DNA of 64,000 bases from Streptomyces sp. V4I2 (GTDB taxonomy: Bacteria; Actinomycetota; Actinomycetes; Streptomycetales; Streptomycetaceae): assembly GCF_030817655.1 (NCBI RefSeq), contig NZ_JAUSZM010000003.1, forward strand, positions 1,612,001 through 1,676,000, in the 5' to 3' direction. The position numbers were made by a program, and so were the translations under genes. The notes under the pieces are model-generated. The model saw nothing but the letters and a program-made list of their open reading frames with translations, was not told where the DNA came from and ran no database searches. Of the stretch, positions 25,633 through 33,539 are shown piece by piece; position 1 is the stretch's first letter; the number at the start of each line of letters is the position of its first letter.

Positions 25633-27507
25633 TCAGCTGTCCTTGCGGAGGGCGTGGGCGAGAAGGTCGAGGAAGGAGCGGTTGATGAGGCTCGATTCGG
25701 CGGGCCTCAGCGGGCGCCGGGACAGCATCGCGGCCTGCCCGTAGAGGGCTTCGGCGCTGGTGCGGGCCAGCTCGGGCTCGTCGATGGCGACGGCTGCGCG
25801 GACCAGCGGGTTGAGCTGGTTGAGGATCAGCTGGGCCCGTGGGGCCTCCTGGCGCAGGGCGCCGAGGATGTCGCCCCACACGCCGCCCTGCTGCTCACGG
25901 GCGAGTTGGGAGCGGGTGCGCTCGTGCCGGGCCTCGCGGCTGTCGACGAGGAGGGCGGGGGCGGAGGCGGGCTGGAAGGTGCGCAGCGCGACGTCGCAGT
26001 CGAAGACGGCGAGGGCGTCGCGGGCCCGGGCGAGGTAGGCCGCGGCGGCCAGTTCCGTCTCCCGGTCGACGGGGTCGAGGTGGGCGGTGAGGGTCGCCGG
26101 GTCGAGGTCGGCGACGGTGGCCTCGGGCCTGATCTCGGGCAGCCGGTGGACCAGTTCGCGGTCGTAGGTGTAGCCGCCGTTGACGACGCCGAGCCCGGCG
26201 GCCGAGGCGATCGCGGCGACCTGCCGGAACTCCTCCACGCTCGACGTCACGAGCACGGTGCGGTGGGTGCGCGCGAACTCGTCGAGGGTGGTGTGCCCGT
26301 CGGTGGTCTCGAACGGCAGCCAGGGCAGCAGCATCCGCAGGATCTCGTCGTCGTGCACCGCGAGCGACTTCACGGCCAGGTGGTGGGCCTGGAGGAAGCG
26401 GGCGAGCAGGTCCGGGTCGCTGGCCGCGGCCCGCGCGATCCAGGCGCGGAGCCGCTCGGCGAGTGCGTCACGGACGGCGGCGAGGGTGTCGTCCTCGTAG
26501 AGGGACTCGCGGGACGCGGTCGGTCGCAGGCTCTCGGCGTCGACGACGCAGCGGACGAAGAACGCCCACTCGGGCAGGATCTCCTCGGCCTGTTCGGACA
26601 GCAGCATGCCCTTGACGTGCACGCGGTGGCCGTGGCGGCGCCCGGCCGGCACGGTCTCGGGCAGTACGCACGCGATGCCCTTCAGGCCCACGGCGGGCAG
26701 GTCCAGTTCGATGGTGTCCAGCGGCGTGAACCCGAACACCTCCTGGCCGTACGCGGCCAGCGCGCGGGAGCGGGCTCCTGGTGTGGGGTACGTACGTGCC
26801 CAGGGTGCGGGCTCGGGGTTGACGGACGCCCCCGGACCTCCCGGGCCTCCCCAGCCGCCTGTGCCGCCTGTGCCGTCGTCGAAGGTCACCGGGTGGCGCA
26901 GCAGGGAGCCGAAGTGCCGGGCCAGCGCGTGTACCTGGGTCGGGCGGGTCCACTCGCCCGCGTCGGCGCGCGGCGTCAGCGTGACGGTGGTGCCGGGCCG
27001 GGGGCGGGCGGAGGCGGGCAGGGTGCGGACGGTGTAGCTGCCGTCGCCGCGTCCCCGCCACTCGACGGCGGGGGCGTCGGGGGTGCGGGCGGAGCGGCTC
27101 AGGACGTGGATCTCGTCCGCGACCAGGAAGCAGGAGAGCAGGCCGATGCCGAACTGGCCGATGAAGTCGCCGCGTTGCTCGGCAATGCGCTCGGCCCGCT
27201 TGCTGCTGCGGCCGATCGTGGCGAGGAAGGTGTGCACGTCGGCCTCGGTGAGACCGACGCCGTCGTCCTCGACGCGTACCACCGAGCCGTCGGCGTACAG
27301 GCGGATGCCGAGGGCGTCGGCGGGGGCGGCCGGATCGAGGGCGTGCCGGGCGGTGAGCGCGTCGACCGCGTTCTGCAGGAGTTCACGCAGGTAGACGCGG
27401 GGGCTGGAGTAGAGGTGGTGGGAGAGGAGGTCGACGAGGCCGCGCAGATCCACCTGGAAGGTGCGGTCGGCGCCGGCCGCGTTCGCGGCGGTGTCGGGCA
27501 GAGTCAT
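25633..27507 (-). CDS. HSP90-family chaperone (HtpG-like)
   Basis: A 624-residue HSP90-family protein. The GHKL ATP-binding domain is visible: YLRELLQNAVDALTAR (catalytic Glu and nucleotide-binding Asn, about 38-53), VEDDGVGLTEADVHTF (near 80) and GDFIGQFGIGLLSCFLVAD (about 112-130). The Asp-Asp-Gly-x-Gly motif and glycine-rich lid are intact, so ATPase activity is expected. The middle domain is recognisable but the C-terminal part is short and diverged from housekeeping HtpG. ATG 27507 lies 60 nt downstream of the uncharacterised gene at 27568, across a G-rich spacer. A TPR protein gene follows after 2 nt. Client proteins are unknown. Confidence 0.9.
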   Translation of the reverse strand: MTLPDTAANAAGADRTFQVDLRGLVDLLSHHLYSSPRVYLRELLQNAVDALTARHALDPAAPADALGIRLYADGSVVRVEDDGVGLTEADVHTFLATIGRSSKRAERIAEQRGDFIGQFGIGLLSCFLVADEIHVLSRSARTPDAPAVEWRGRGDGSYTVRTLPASARPRPGTTVTLTPRADAGEWTRPTQVHALARHFGSLLRHPVTFDDGTGGTGGWGGPGGPGASVNPEPAPWARTYPTPGARSRALAAYGQEVFGFTPLDTIELDLPAVGLKGIACVLPETVPAGRRHGHRVHVKGMLLSEQAEEILPEWAFFVRCVVDAESLRPTASRESLYEDDTLAAVRDALAERLRAWIARAAASDPDLLARFLQAHHLAVKSLAVHDDEILRMLLPWLPFETTDGHTTLDEFARTHRTVLVTSSVEEFRQVAAIASAAGLGVVNGGYTYDRELVHRLPEIRPEATVADLDPATLTAHLDPVDRETELAAAAYLARARDALAVFDCDVALRTFQPASAPALLVDSREARHERTRSQLAREQQGGVWGDILGALRQEAPRAQLILNQLNPLVRAAVAIDEPELARTSAEALYGQAAMLSRRPLRPAESSLINRSFLDLLAHALRKDS

Positions 27508-27517
27508 CGGGCAGTCC

Positions 27518-27549
27518 GGGGTGGGAGGGGTGGGAGGGGTGGCGGGCGG
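27518..27549 (+). other. G-run tract with G-quadruplex potential before the HSP90 gene
   Basis: The plus strand carries five runs of three or four G separated by one T or A (GGGGTGGGAGGGGTGGGAGG within 27518-27540, then GGCGGGCGG). This satisfies the usual four-run quadruplex pattern. The HSP90 gene is on the other strand, so its mRNA would be C-rich here and the quadruplex would form in DNA. Confidence 0.45.
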
Positions 27550-27567
27550 TATCGAGCCGGCGTGCGC

Positions 27568-28554
27568 TCAGGCGCGGCGGTGGCGGCGGGCGAACTGCTT
27601 CTCGGGCTCCGCGAAGTAGGTCCAGGGCCAGCTGGTGTAGGCGCCGTCCAGCGTCTGGAAGACGCGCCGGACCGTGTGGCGCTCGCCGGCCAGCGACAGG
27701 GCCATGGCGAACATGTTGAAGTCGTGCTGCCAGCCCGGGCGCCACACGTAGCCGGGGTGGAGGATGCTGTGGTCCGCCGCTTCCCTCAACTGCGCCTGGA
27801 TCTCCGAGGTTTCGAGGTAGTCCCCGCGCTCCGACTCGACCCACTCCTCGATGTACGCCATGGCGATCACGCAGCCGAGGCGGTGCCCCTGCGGGGCGCG
27901 GGCCGACGCCTCCTGGGCGAACGCCAGGGCCTGGCCCGGCTCGCCGCCCCAGCGGGGCTGCAGCTGCGACAACCACTCGAGGTGGGTCTCGAGGTCCAGC
28001 GGGTCGCGGCGCAGGGCGGCGTCGCGGCGGGTCTCGTTGACGGCGGTGCCCAGCGACATGCCGCGACCGGAGGTGAGGAGGCGGCGCCACGGGGTGACCC
28101 AGTCCGGTCGCAACTCGGCGGCCTCGAGCAGCTGTTCTTCGGCGATGTGGAGCCGCTCGTGGAAGATGCGCCACTGCTCCTGCGTGACGTTCACGGCACG
28201 CTCGGCGGTGCGCGCCTCCCAGCCCCAGATGATGTGGCGTGCCCCGGATATCAGCAGGGCCGTCGCCCGGTGTTCCTTGTCCTCCTCGACGGCCCGGCCG
28301 ATCCAGTCCTGCACACCGTCCACGTCGGCAAGTTCACCCAGGATCTGGTGGTCCCGGCCGAGATCGAACGGTGCCAGCGCCGCCTTGACCGCCTCCCAGT
28401 CACCCGCGCCGGCCGCCTCCACCAGCGCGAGCACCCGCGCGTCCCCGAGCGCGCGCAGCGTGTACATCCCGTTCTTCTCCCTGCGCGGGACAGGAAGGGC
28501 GTACGGATCCGCCGCCGGTCTCTCCGCTCCCCTGCCGAACAGCTTGCCGAACAT
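27568..28554 (-). CDS. Uncharacterised helical protein upstream of HSP90
   Basis: A 328-residue protein that I do not recognise. It starts MFGKLFGRGAERPAADPYAL, has no signal peptide or membrane segment, and is rich in Trp and acidic residues (WGWEARTAERAVNVTQEQW near 107; HPGYVWRPGWQHDFNMFAMAL near 280). The alpha-helical, TPR-like periodicity (LLEAAELRPDWVTPWRRLL) suggests a solenoid scaffold. Ribosome site GGGAGGG precedes ATG 28554. It lies upstream of the HSP90 and TPR genes on the same strand with a 60-nt gap, so the three may form an operon. A role as substrate adaptor or co-chaperone is inference. Confidence 0.75.
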   Translation of the reverse strand: MFGKLFGRGAERPAADPYALPVPRREKNGMYTLRALGDARVLALVEAAGAGDWEAVKAALAPFDLGRDHQILGELADVDGVQDWIGRAVEEDKEHRATALLISGARHIIWGWEARTAERAVNVTQEQWRIFHERLHIAEEQLLEAAELRPDWVTPWRRLLTSGRGMSLGTAVNETRRDAALRRDPLDLETHLEWLSQLQPRWGGEPGQALAFAQEASARAPQGHRLGCVIAMAYIEEWVESERGDYLETSEIQAQLREAADHSILHPGYVWRPGWQHDFNMFAMALSLAGERHTVRRVFQTLDGAYTSWPWTYFAEPEKQFARRHRRA

Positions 28555-29129
28555 GCCGCGCCCTCCCCTGGTCCCGCGTGATCGTCCGGTGCAGCATAAA
28601 CGGCCTCACCGACACCACTTCCACAGGGTTTTCACCGGCACTTCACGGGCCCGGTCCCGCCCTCTCGCCTCGATCCGGCCGCCGTCTCCATCCACGCAAT
28701 CGGACCTTGCGCGACCGCACTGACCATGCACCAGCACGCGATCGGACCACCGAACGCCCCGATTTCAACCTGAGCAACACTTTTCCTTTTTCGCGCGCTA
28801 CGGCCTTTCCAGCAGGCCTGCAAGTCGCACAAGCAGAGAATGGACGCATTCGACCGGCGCACAGAGGGGCGCACGCCCTAATACATAAATCGTGCGCCTG
28901 CGCGACGTCGGATAATACGCCGATTGCAGTGGCCTGAAGGAAACCTTCCTGCGCCGGCGGAAAGTTGAGGCACTTGCGCGGGACACGGAATCCCTGCACA
29001 CTCATCAAGGTCGGTGCATTGGTCGACGCGTGGACCAGCGAGGGTGTAGATCGTCAGCACAGTTCCTTCCGTACATTTCGCCGAGAATTACCGGCATTAC
29101 TGTTGGGGAACTCCCGGAGGGTCACGCGA
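28555..29129. other. Long divergent intergenic region before the 29-37 kb operon
   Basis: These 575 bp separate the HSP90-linked genes (minus) from the biosynthetic-type operon (plus). Base composition drops noticeably between about 28740 and 29000, unlike either side. Two copies of GC(A/G)ATCGGACC (28696-28706 and 28738-28748) lie 42 bp apart, four helical turns, and may bind a regulator. Short ORFs on both strands lack ribosome sites and coding bias. A GGAGG at 29116-29120 belongs to the next gene. Confidence 0.5.
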
Positions 29130-30620
29130 ATGGCTTGGCTCACGCTTGGATACTTTCTTGCCTATATTCCCTACGCCATGCTCGTGAAAGCGGTGTCCAG
29201 CGGAGTTTCGCCGCTGGCCGGAGAACCGGTCGACGGCCTGGTGCTTCTGCCGGCGGCCGCCCTGGGTCAGCTCGTCGTGATGCCGCTCTTCCTGGCGGTG
29301 AGCGGATGGTGGGGATACGCCGGGCAGCGTGAGATTCCCGGGGTGGGCCGCGTCCGCCTGCCGGGCAGGGAAACGCTGGCGGCGGGAGTCTTCACCGCGC
29401 TCATCATCGGCACCACCACGCTGAATTTCACCTTCACCGGTGTCTCTATCCTTCTTGTGCTGCTTCTGATGCGCGGGGGTGTACTGATTCTTTCGCCGCT
29501 GGTCGACTCGGCGCGTAAACGGCGGGTTCCCGGTTCGGCATGGGCCGGACTGGCTTTCAGCCTGATGGCGGTTTCGGTGGCTCTCGGCGATGTGAACAGC
29601 TACCACCTCACCCTGGCGACGGTATTGAGCGTACTCACCTATCTCCTGGGTTACGTGGGGCGGTTCGAGATTATGAGCCGCGTGGCCAAAACCGGAGTGA
29701 AGGAAACCGATCGTCGATATTTCGTGGAGGAGCACGCCGCCGCTCCGGTCTTCCTCGTCGGGATCCTGGCGGCGGCGGCCCTGTGCGGGCAAACGGAGTT
29801 ACGCACCGGGTTCACCACCTTCCTCGGCACGTCGACGGCCTGGGCGGCCGTCGGTATCGGCATGGCGTACGAGGTGCTGTTCGTCTTCGGCACGCTGATC
29901 TACCTCGACCCCCGCGTGTACACCTGGTGTGTCCCGGCCAACCGGTGCGCCAGTCTGCTGTCCGGCCTGGTCGCCTCCTATGCCCTGGCCGGGCTTGCCG
30001 GACTGCCGGTGCCGGGGAACGCTCAGCTTCTCGCGCTGGTCTTCATCGTCACCGCCATCGCGTCATTGTCCTACCCCGCGACGGTCTCCTGGTGGCGGGA
30101 ACGCGGCACCCGCACGCGGCAGGTGCTGTTCGTCTGCGGTGGCAACACCTCCCGCTCGCCCATGGCGGAGGTCATCGCCCGCGCCCATGCCACGCGGGCG
30201 GGCGGCAGCGCGCGCGGTGTGCGCTTCACCAGCGCGGGAGTCAACCCCGCACGGCCCGGAGCACCCTTGGTCCCCGCCGCCCGGACCGCTCTCGCCGAGC
30301 TCGGTATACAGCGCGTACCCGGCCCGGCACACCCGCTCCGCCACCGGGCACGGCCGGTCACCGCCAGGCTTTGCCGCGACAGCTCCGTCATCTACTGCAT
30401 GACGCGTTCGCACCGCGACGCCGTGGTCGCCCTGGCACCCGACGCCAAGAGCCGCACCCACTGCCTGGATCCGCACGGTGACGTCCCCAACCCCGAGGGG
30501 CAGCCACCAGAGGTCTACCGCCAGTGCGCCGACCGCATCCAGGAGTTGGTCCGCACCCGTCTGCACGAGTTCCTCGGCAGCGGTCCCGGCCCCGACGTCC
30601 GCACGGCCGGGCTCAGTTGA
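29130..30620 (+). CDS. Multi-span membrane protein fused to a low-molecular-weight phosphatase domain
   Basis: A 496-residue two-part protein. Residues about 1-322 contain roughly nine to ten hydrophobic segments with the layout of a drug/metabolite-type transporter. Residues 329-490 form a LMW protein-tyrosine-phosphatase/arsenate-reductase-like domain with P-loop VCGGNTSRSPMAE (Cys336, Arg342). The family's general acid is normally the Asp of a DP(F/Y)G motif; the aligned stretch here reads DVPNPEG, with Asn454, so phosphatase activity is doubtful. ATG 29130 is preceded by GGAGG at ideal spacing. Codon 224 (29799-29801) is TTA, so translation should depend on the bldA tRNA. It opens the operon that follows. 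Export of the product or its regulated phosphorylation state are possible roles. Confidence 0.8.
   Translation: MAWLTLGYFLAYIPYAMLVKAVSSGVSPLAGEPVDGLVLLPAAALGQLVVMPLFLAVSGWWGYAGQREIPGVGRVRLPGRETLAAGVFTALIIGTTTLNFTFTGVSILLVLLLMRGGVLILSPLVDSARKRRVPGSAWAGLAFSLMAVSVALGDVNSYHLTLATVLSVLTYLLGYVGRFEIMSRVAKTGVKETDRRYFVEEHAAAPVFLVGILAAAALCGQTELRTGFTTFLGTSTAWAAVGIGMAYEVLFVFGTLIYLDPRVYTWCVPANRCASLLSGLVASYALAGLAGLPVPGNAQLLALVFIVTAIASLSYPATVSWWRERGTRTRQVLFVCGGNTSRSPMAEVIARAHATRAGGSARGVRFTSAGVNPARPGAPLVPAARTALAELGIQRVPGPAHPLRHRARPVTARLCRDSSVIYCMTRSHRDAVVALAPDAKSRTHCLDPHGDVPNPEGQPPEVYRQCADRIQELVRTRLHEFLGSGPGPDVRTAGLS
29799..29801 (+). promoter_or_regulatory. In-frame TTA (bldA-type) leucine codon
   Basis: TTA at codon 224 of the membrane-phosphatase fusion gene, in frame with ATG 29130 (Q-T-E-L-R-T). 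In Streptomyces TTA is read only by the developmentally regulated bldA tRNA and is enriched in secondary-metabolite genes. Confidence 0.8.
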
Positions 30621-30642
30621 GGCGCGAGGGAGTGACGTACCC

Positions 30643-31401
30643 ATGACGGTCCATGACGAGCCCGCGCACGAGGACCTGGCGAAGGAGTCGGTGAAGGACC
30701 TCGTGACGTACGACGGCGGCACGGACAGCGACCTGCCCTGTGACGGCCTGTCCCTGATCGCGTCCCGCCACTGCAAGCGCGCCTTCCTCGATCGGCCGGT
30801 CCCCCGGGACGTCCTGGCGGAGGTGCTCCTCGCCGCAGGCCAGGCGCCCTCCGGCCGCAACATCCAGCCGTGGCGGATGACGGTGGTGACCGGCGGCCCG
30901 CTGGACGCGCTGACCCGCACGCTCTGCGAGGGCTTCGACCGCGGAGAACCTCCACGGCCGGACTGCGCCAACCGGACGCCGACGCTCGACGACACCGCGG
31001 CCGAGCGCGCCCGCGCGGCCCTGGCCGGAGTGCTGCGGGCCAAGGGCCACGCCCCCGACGACCCCTCGGCAGCCCGGGCCCACCTCCGCGACAACCTGCG
31101 CTTCTACGGTGCGCCGGCCGCCCTGGTCTGCCACCTCCCCGGCGACGCGGTACCCGGGACCTTCCTGGAAGCCGGCCTCTGCCTGCAGAACGTCATGCTC
31201 GGCCTGGTCGCCCGGGGACTCGGCAGCTGCCCGCAGTTCAGCGTCGCGGGCTACGCGGACGCGCTGCGCCGGAAGCTGGACATCGACGCCGACCGGCTCA
31301 TCGTCTGCACCCTGGCCGTCGGGTACCCCGACGAGGCGGCCCCGGTGAACCGGTTCGTCCCGCAGCGGGCTCGCCTTGAGGAGTACGTTCATTGGAGCTG
31401 A
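30643..31401 (+). CDS. Nitroreductase-family flavoprotein
   Basis: A 252-residue nitroreductase-like protein. The FMN-binding start is visible as SRHCKRAFLDRPVP (near 36) and GQAPSGRNIQPWRM (near 66), and the C-terminal LGLVARGLGSCPQFS segment fits the family. Such proteins bind FMN and use NAD(P)H to reduce nitro groups, quinones, enones or free flavin. Here it could supply reduced flavin to the acyl-CoA-dehydrogenase-like enzyme encoded three genes downstream, or reduce a ring double bond in the shikimate-derived product; both are inference. It lies 22 nt downstream of the fusion gene with GCGAGGGAG as ribosome site, and its end overlaps the AroD-AroE gene. Confidence 0.87.
   Translation: MTVHDEPAHEDLAKESVKDLVTYDGGTDSDLPCDGLSLIASRHCKRAFLDRPVPRDVLAEVLLAAGQAPSGRNIQPWRMTVVTGGPLDALTRTLCEGFDRGEPPRPDCANRTPTLDDTAAERARAALAGVLRAKGHAPDDPSAARAHLRDNLRFYGAPAALVCHLPGDAVPGTFLEAGLCLQNVMLGLVARGLGSCPQFSVAGYADALRRKLDIDADRLIVCTLAVGYPDEAAPVNRFVPQRARLEEYVHWS
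31378..31394 (+). promoter_or_regulatory. Ribosome site that sets a TTG start
   Basis: GAGGAG (31378-31383) lies 8 nt before TTG 31392, inside the 3' end of the nitroreductase gene. The next possible start, GTG near 31428, has no ribosome site. This supports the rare TTG start for the AroD-AroE fusion and implies coupling to the upstream gene. Confidence 0.65.
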
Positions 31402-33032
31402 CCGAGGGGAGCGGCGGCCGCCCCGGTACGGTGCGCCGGGCCCGGCTGGTGGCTGTGGCCACCGAACCCGACGACCTCAGCAACGCCCGCCTGCGCTCCC
31501 TCGACGGGGTGGCCGACTCCCTGGAGGTACGGGCCGACCTGCTCGGCGACCGCGACCCCGATCCCGCCCAGTTGCGCAAGCACTTCACGGGCACCCTGAC
31601 GTACTGTCTGCGCACCCGGATGCAGGGCGGCGGCCACCACCTCGCCCCGGCCGAGCGGTTCACGCGGCTGCTGCGCGCGGCGGACCACTACGACGTGGTC
31701 GATCTGGAGTGGCCCGACGATCCGGCGCGACCGGAGCTGCTGGCCGCCGTGCCCCCGCGGCGCCGGCGCGTCTCCTGGCACGGGACCCTTCCGGCCGGGC
31801 GGGGCACCGACGGCCACGCGGCCCTGAGGGAACAGTTCGCTTCCCTGCGGACCGTACCCGCGGCGCTGTATCTCCTCGATCTCGATGCCCGATCCCCGAC
31901 CCCGCAGCCACAGCCACAGCACGCGGACGAGTACGGCATCACGGCGGCTCCGTCGCTGCTGGCCGGCCTCGGGCGCGGGGACGTCACCGCGTTCGCGTCC
32001 GGACCCGCCGGTACCTGGACCCGCATCCTGGCCCCTTGGCTGGGCGCGCCCGTGGTGTTCGGCCGGGTCTCGGCGCCGGGACCGGACGGCATGCCGAGCG
32101 TCGGGCAACTGGTGACCGACTACGGGCTGCCCGAGTTGCCCCGGCTGCGCGGCCTCTTCGGCATCGCGGGCCGCAACTCAGGGCGTTCCCTGTCTCCGCG
32201 CCTGCACAACGCCGCGCTGCGTACGTTGGGCCTGCCCGCGCTGTATCTCCCGTTCCAGGCGGAGGCTCTGGCACCGTTCTGGCGGGCCGCCGTCCGCTTC
32301 GGGGAGGAGAGCGGACTGCCCGTGCGGGGGCTGACCGTGACCGCCCCCCACAAGGAGACCGCCCTTGCGCTGGCGGACATGGCGAGCCCGACGGCCCTGC
32401 AGTGCGGTGCGGCGAACCTCCTGTGGCAGGAGGAGGGGCTCTGGCGGGCCGACACCACGGACACGGTCGGAGCCCTGCAGTCGCTGGCCCGGGCCGGGAT
32501 CGACCCGGCGGGCCTGCGGGCGGCGGTCGTCGGATGCGGCGGGGCCGGGCGAGCGGTCGCGGTGGCCCTGCTGAGGGCAGGGGCTCAGGTGACCCTCGTC
32601 AACCGGTGTGACGCGCGGGGCCGCGACTCCGCACGGCGCATGGGCGTCCCCTTCGTACCGCTGTCCGGGTTCAGCGCGGCCGGCTACGGCGTGCTGGTCC
32701 AGGCCACACCGCTGGTGGAGCGGCCGCCCTTTCCCGTCGCGTCGGCCGACCCCGAGGCCACCGTGCTGGAGATGGCGTACCGAGACCCGCCCACCCCACT
32801 CATGGAGGCGGCGCGCGCCCGCGGTCTGCTGGGCATCGACGGCTGGGAGGTGTTGCTCGTCGAAGTCCAGGAGCAGTTCCGGCTGCTGACGGGGCATCCG
32901 ATGCCTCCCGCCGTGCTGCGCGCCCTGTGCGCCGGCCGTGCGCGGGTTCCAGCGGTCGGCCCGCCCGGACAGACCGGCCCCGGCGCCTCCCACGGTCCGG
33001 CCGACGGCCTACGACCGGCGCCCGGCGTATGA
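31392..33032 (+). CDS. AroD-AroE fusion: type I 3-dehydroquinate dehydratase-like domain plus shikimate dehydrogenase
   Basis: A 546-residue fusion. Residues about 15-245 resemble type I 3-dehydroquinase: the LEVRAD and VVDLEW acidic residues, catalytic His130 (VSWHG) and Arg211 (WTRILAP) align, but the Schiff-base lysine of the IPKVA motif is replaced (VPAALY, about 155-160) and the PGQ glutamine is lost, so normal dehydratase activity is unlikely. Residues about 254-525 are shikimate dehydrogenase: SLSP (266-269), catalytic Lys321 (TAPHKE), Asp357 (TTDTVG) and the NADP loop GCGGAGRA (381-388) are intact. The same domain order occurs in plants. In this operon the enzyme probably reduces or oxidises a dehydroshikimate- or quinate-like precursor. 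A TTG start is supported by GAGGAG upstream. Confidence 0.85.
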   Translation: MELTEGSGGRPGTVRRARLVAVATEPDDLSNARLRSLDGVADSLEVRADLLGDRDPDPAQLRKHFTGTLTYCLRTRMQGGGHHLAPAERFTRLLRAADHYDVVDLEWPDDPARPELLAAVPPRRRRVSWHGTLPAGRGTDGHAALREQFASLRTVPAALYLLDLDARSPTPQPQPQHADEYGITAAPSLLAGLGRGDVTAFASGPAGTWTRILAPWLGAPVVFGRVSAPGPDGMPSVGQLVTDYGLPELPRLRGLFGIAGRNSGRSLSPRLHNAALRTLGLPALYLPFQAEALAPFWRAAVRFGEESGLPVRGLTVTAPHKETALALADMASPTALQCGAANLLWQEEGLWRADTTDTVGALQSLARAGIDPAGLRAAVVGCGGAGRAVAVALLRAGAQVTLVNRCDARGRDSARRMGVPFVPLSGFSAAGYGVLVQATPLVERPPFPVASADPEATVLEMAYRDPPTPLMEAARARGLLGIDGWEVLLVEVQEQFRLLTGHPMPPAVLRALCAGRARVPAVGPPGQTGPGASHGPADGLRPAPGV

Positions 33033-33044
33033 CGGCCGGGACAG

Positions 33045-33066
33045 CCCCCGCGGAAGACCGCGGGGC
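33045..33066 (+). other. Intercistronic hairpin inside the operon
   Basis: CCCCGCGG (33046-33053) and CCGCGGGG (33058-33065) with an AAGA loop form a perfect 8-bp stem between the AroD-AroE stop and the ribosome site of the next gene. No T tract follows. It could attenuate, stabilise or process the mRNA, changing the ratio of upstream and downstream products. Confidence 0.45.
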
Positions 33067-33092
33067 GAACCTCTGAGAAGGGAGAGCACCTC

Positions 33093-33539
33093 GTGACCAT
33101 CCGCTCGGCGGCCCGTGCGACATCATCGGCCGGGCCGCCCGCACCGGACGTCCCTGACATATCGGCCCTGTTGGGCGACTGGCTCAACACCGACCGCGGA
33201 GCGGTGTCCAAGGGCCCACTCCGGCTGACCGTCACCGAGTGCGGAACGGGCTTGACCGTACGGGCCTTCGGCACCACCCCCGCTGACGGCCGCTCCGCGG
33301 CGGGTGAGCAACCGCGCGACTGGGGCGAGGTACCGGCGGCCGTCTACACCGCGCCCGGCGTGCCATCCGTGGCCTGGTCGTTCTCCGCCGTCTACGAACT
33401 CGGCGGGTTCCGCACGGTTCTGTCCGCCTACTACAAGACCGGCATCCTGGTGACCACCGCTTCCAGCGTGCCCTTCGACGGCGGCGGCCCCGGCCGGTGG
33501 ACCCGTTCGTTCTTCCACCGGGCGGAGGAGGTCGTATGA
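33093..33539 (+). CDS. Small calycin-like protein, first of a pair
   Basis: A 148-residue protein I cannot assign to a characterised enzyme. After an Ala/Pro-rich start, it contains LLGDWLNTDRGAVSKGPLRL (near 27-46), WGEVPAAVYTAPG and a C-terminal WTRSFFHRAEE. The alternating hydrophobic pattern (LTVTECGTGLTVRAFG, TVLSAYYKTGILVTT) predicts a beta barrel of lipocalin/calycin type. GTG 33093 has AAGGGAGAG upstream. Its stop overlaps the next gene by ATGA, and the next gene encodes a similar protein, so the two may pair. A ligand-binding, cyclase or chaperone-like role for the pathway intermediate is possible; no catalytic motif is visible. Confidence 0.75.
   Translation: MTIRSAARATSSAGPPAPDVPDISALLGDWLNTDRGAVSKGPLRLTVTECGTGLTVRAFGTTPADGRSAAGEQPRDWGEVPAAVYTAPGVPSVAWSFSAVYELGGFRTVLSAYYKTGILVTTASSVPFDGGGPGRWTRSFFHRAEEVV

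Noticed and set aside
25618..28581. 987-codon plus-strand open frame over the HSP90 locus
   Set aside because: It is antisense to the HSP90 and helical-protein genes, with no ribosome site or domain signature. It is GC-driven absence of stops.
28578..29060. Small genes in the long region before the operon
   Set aside because: Several 60-120 codon frames on both strands overlap each other, lack ribosome sites and show no consistent codon bias.
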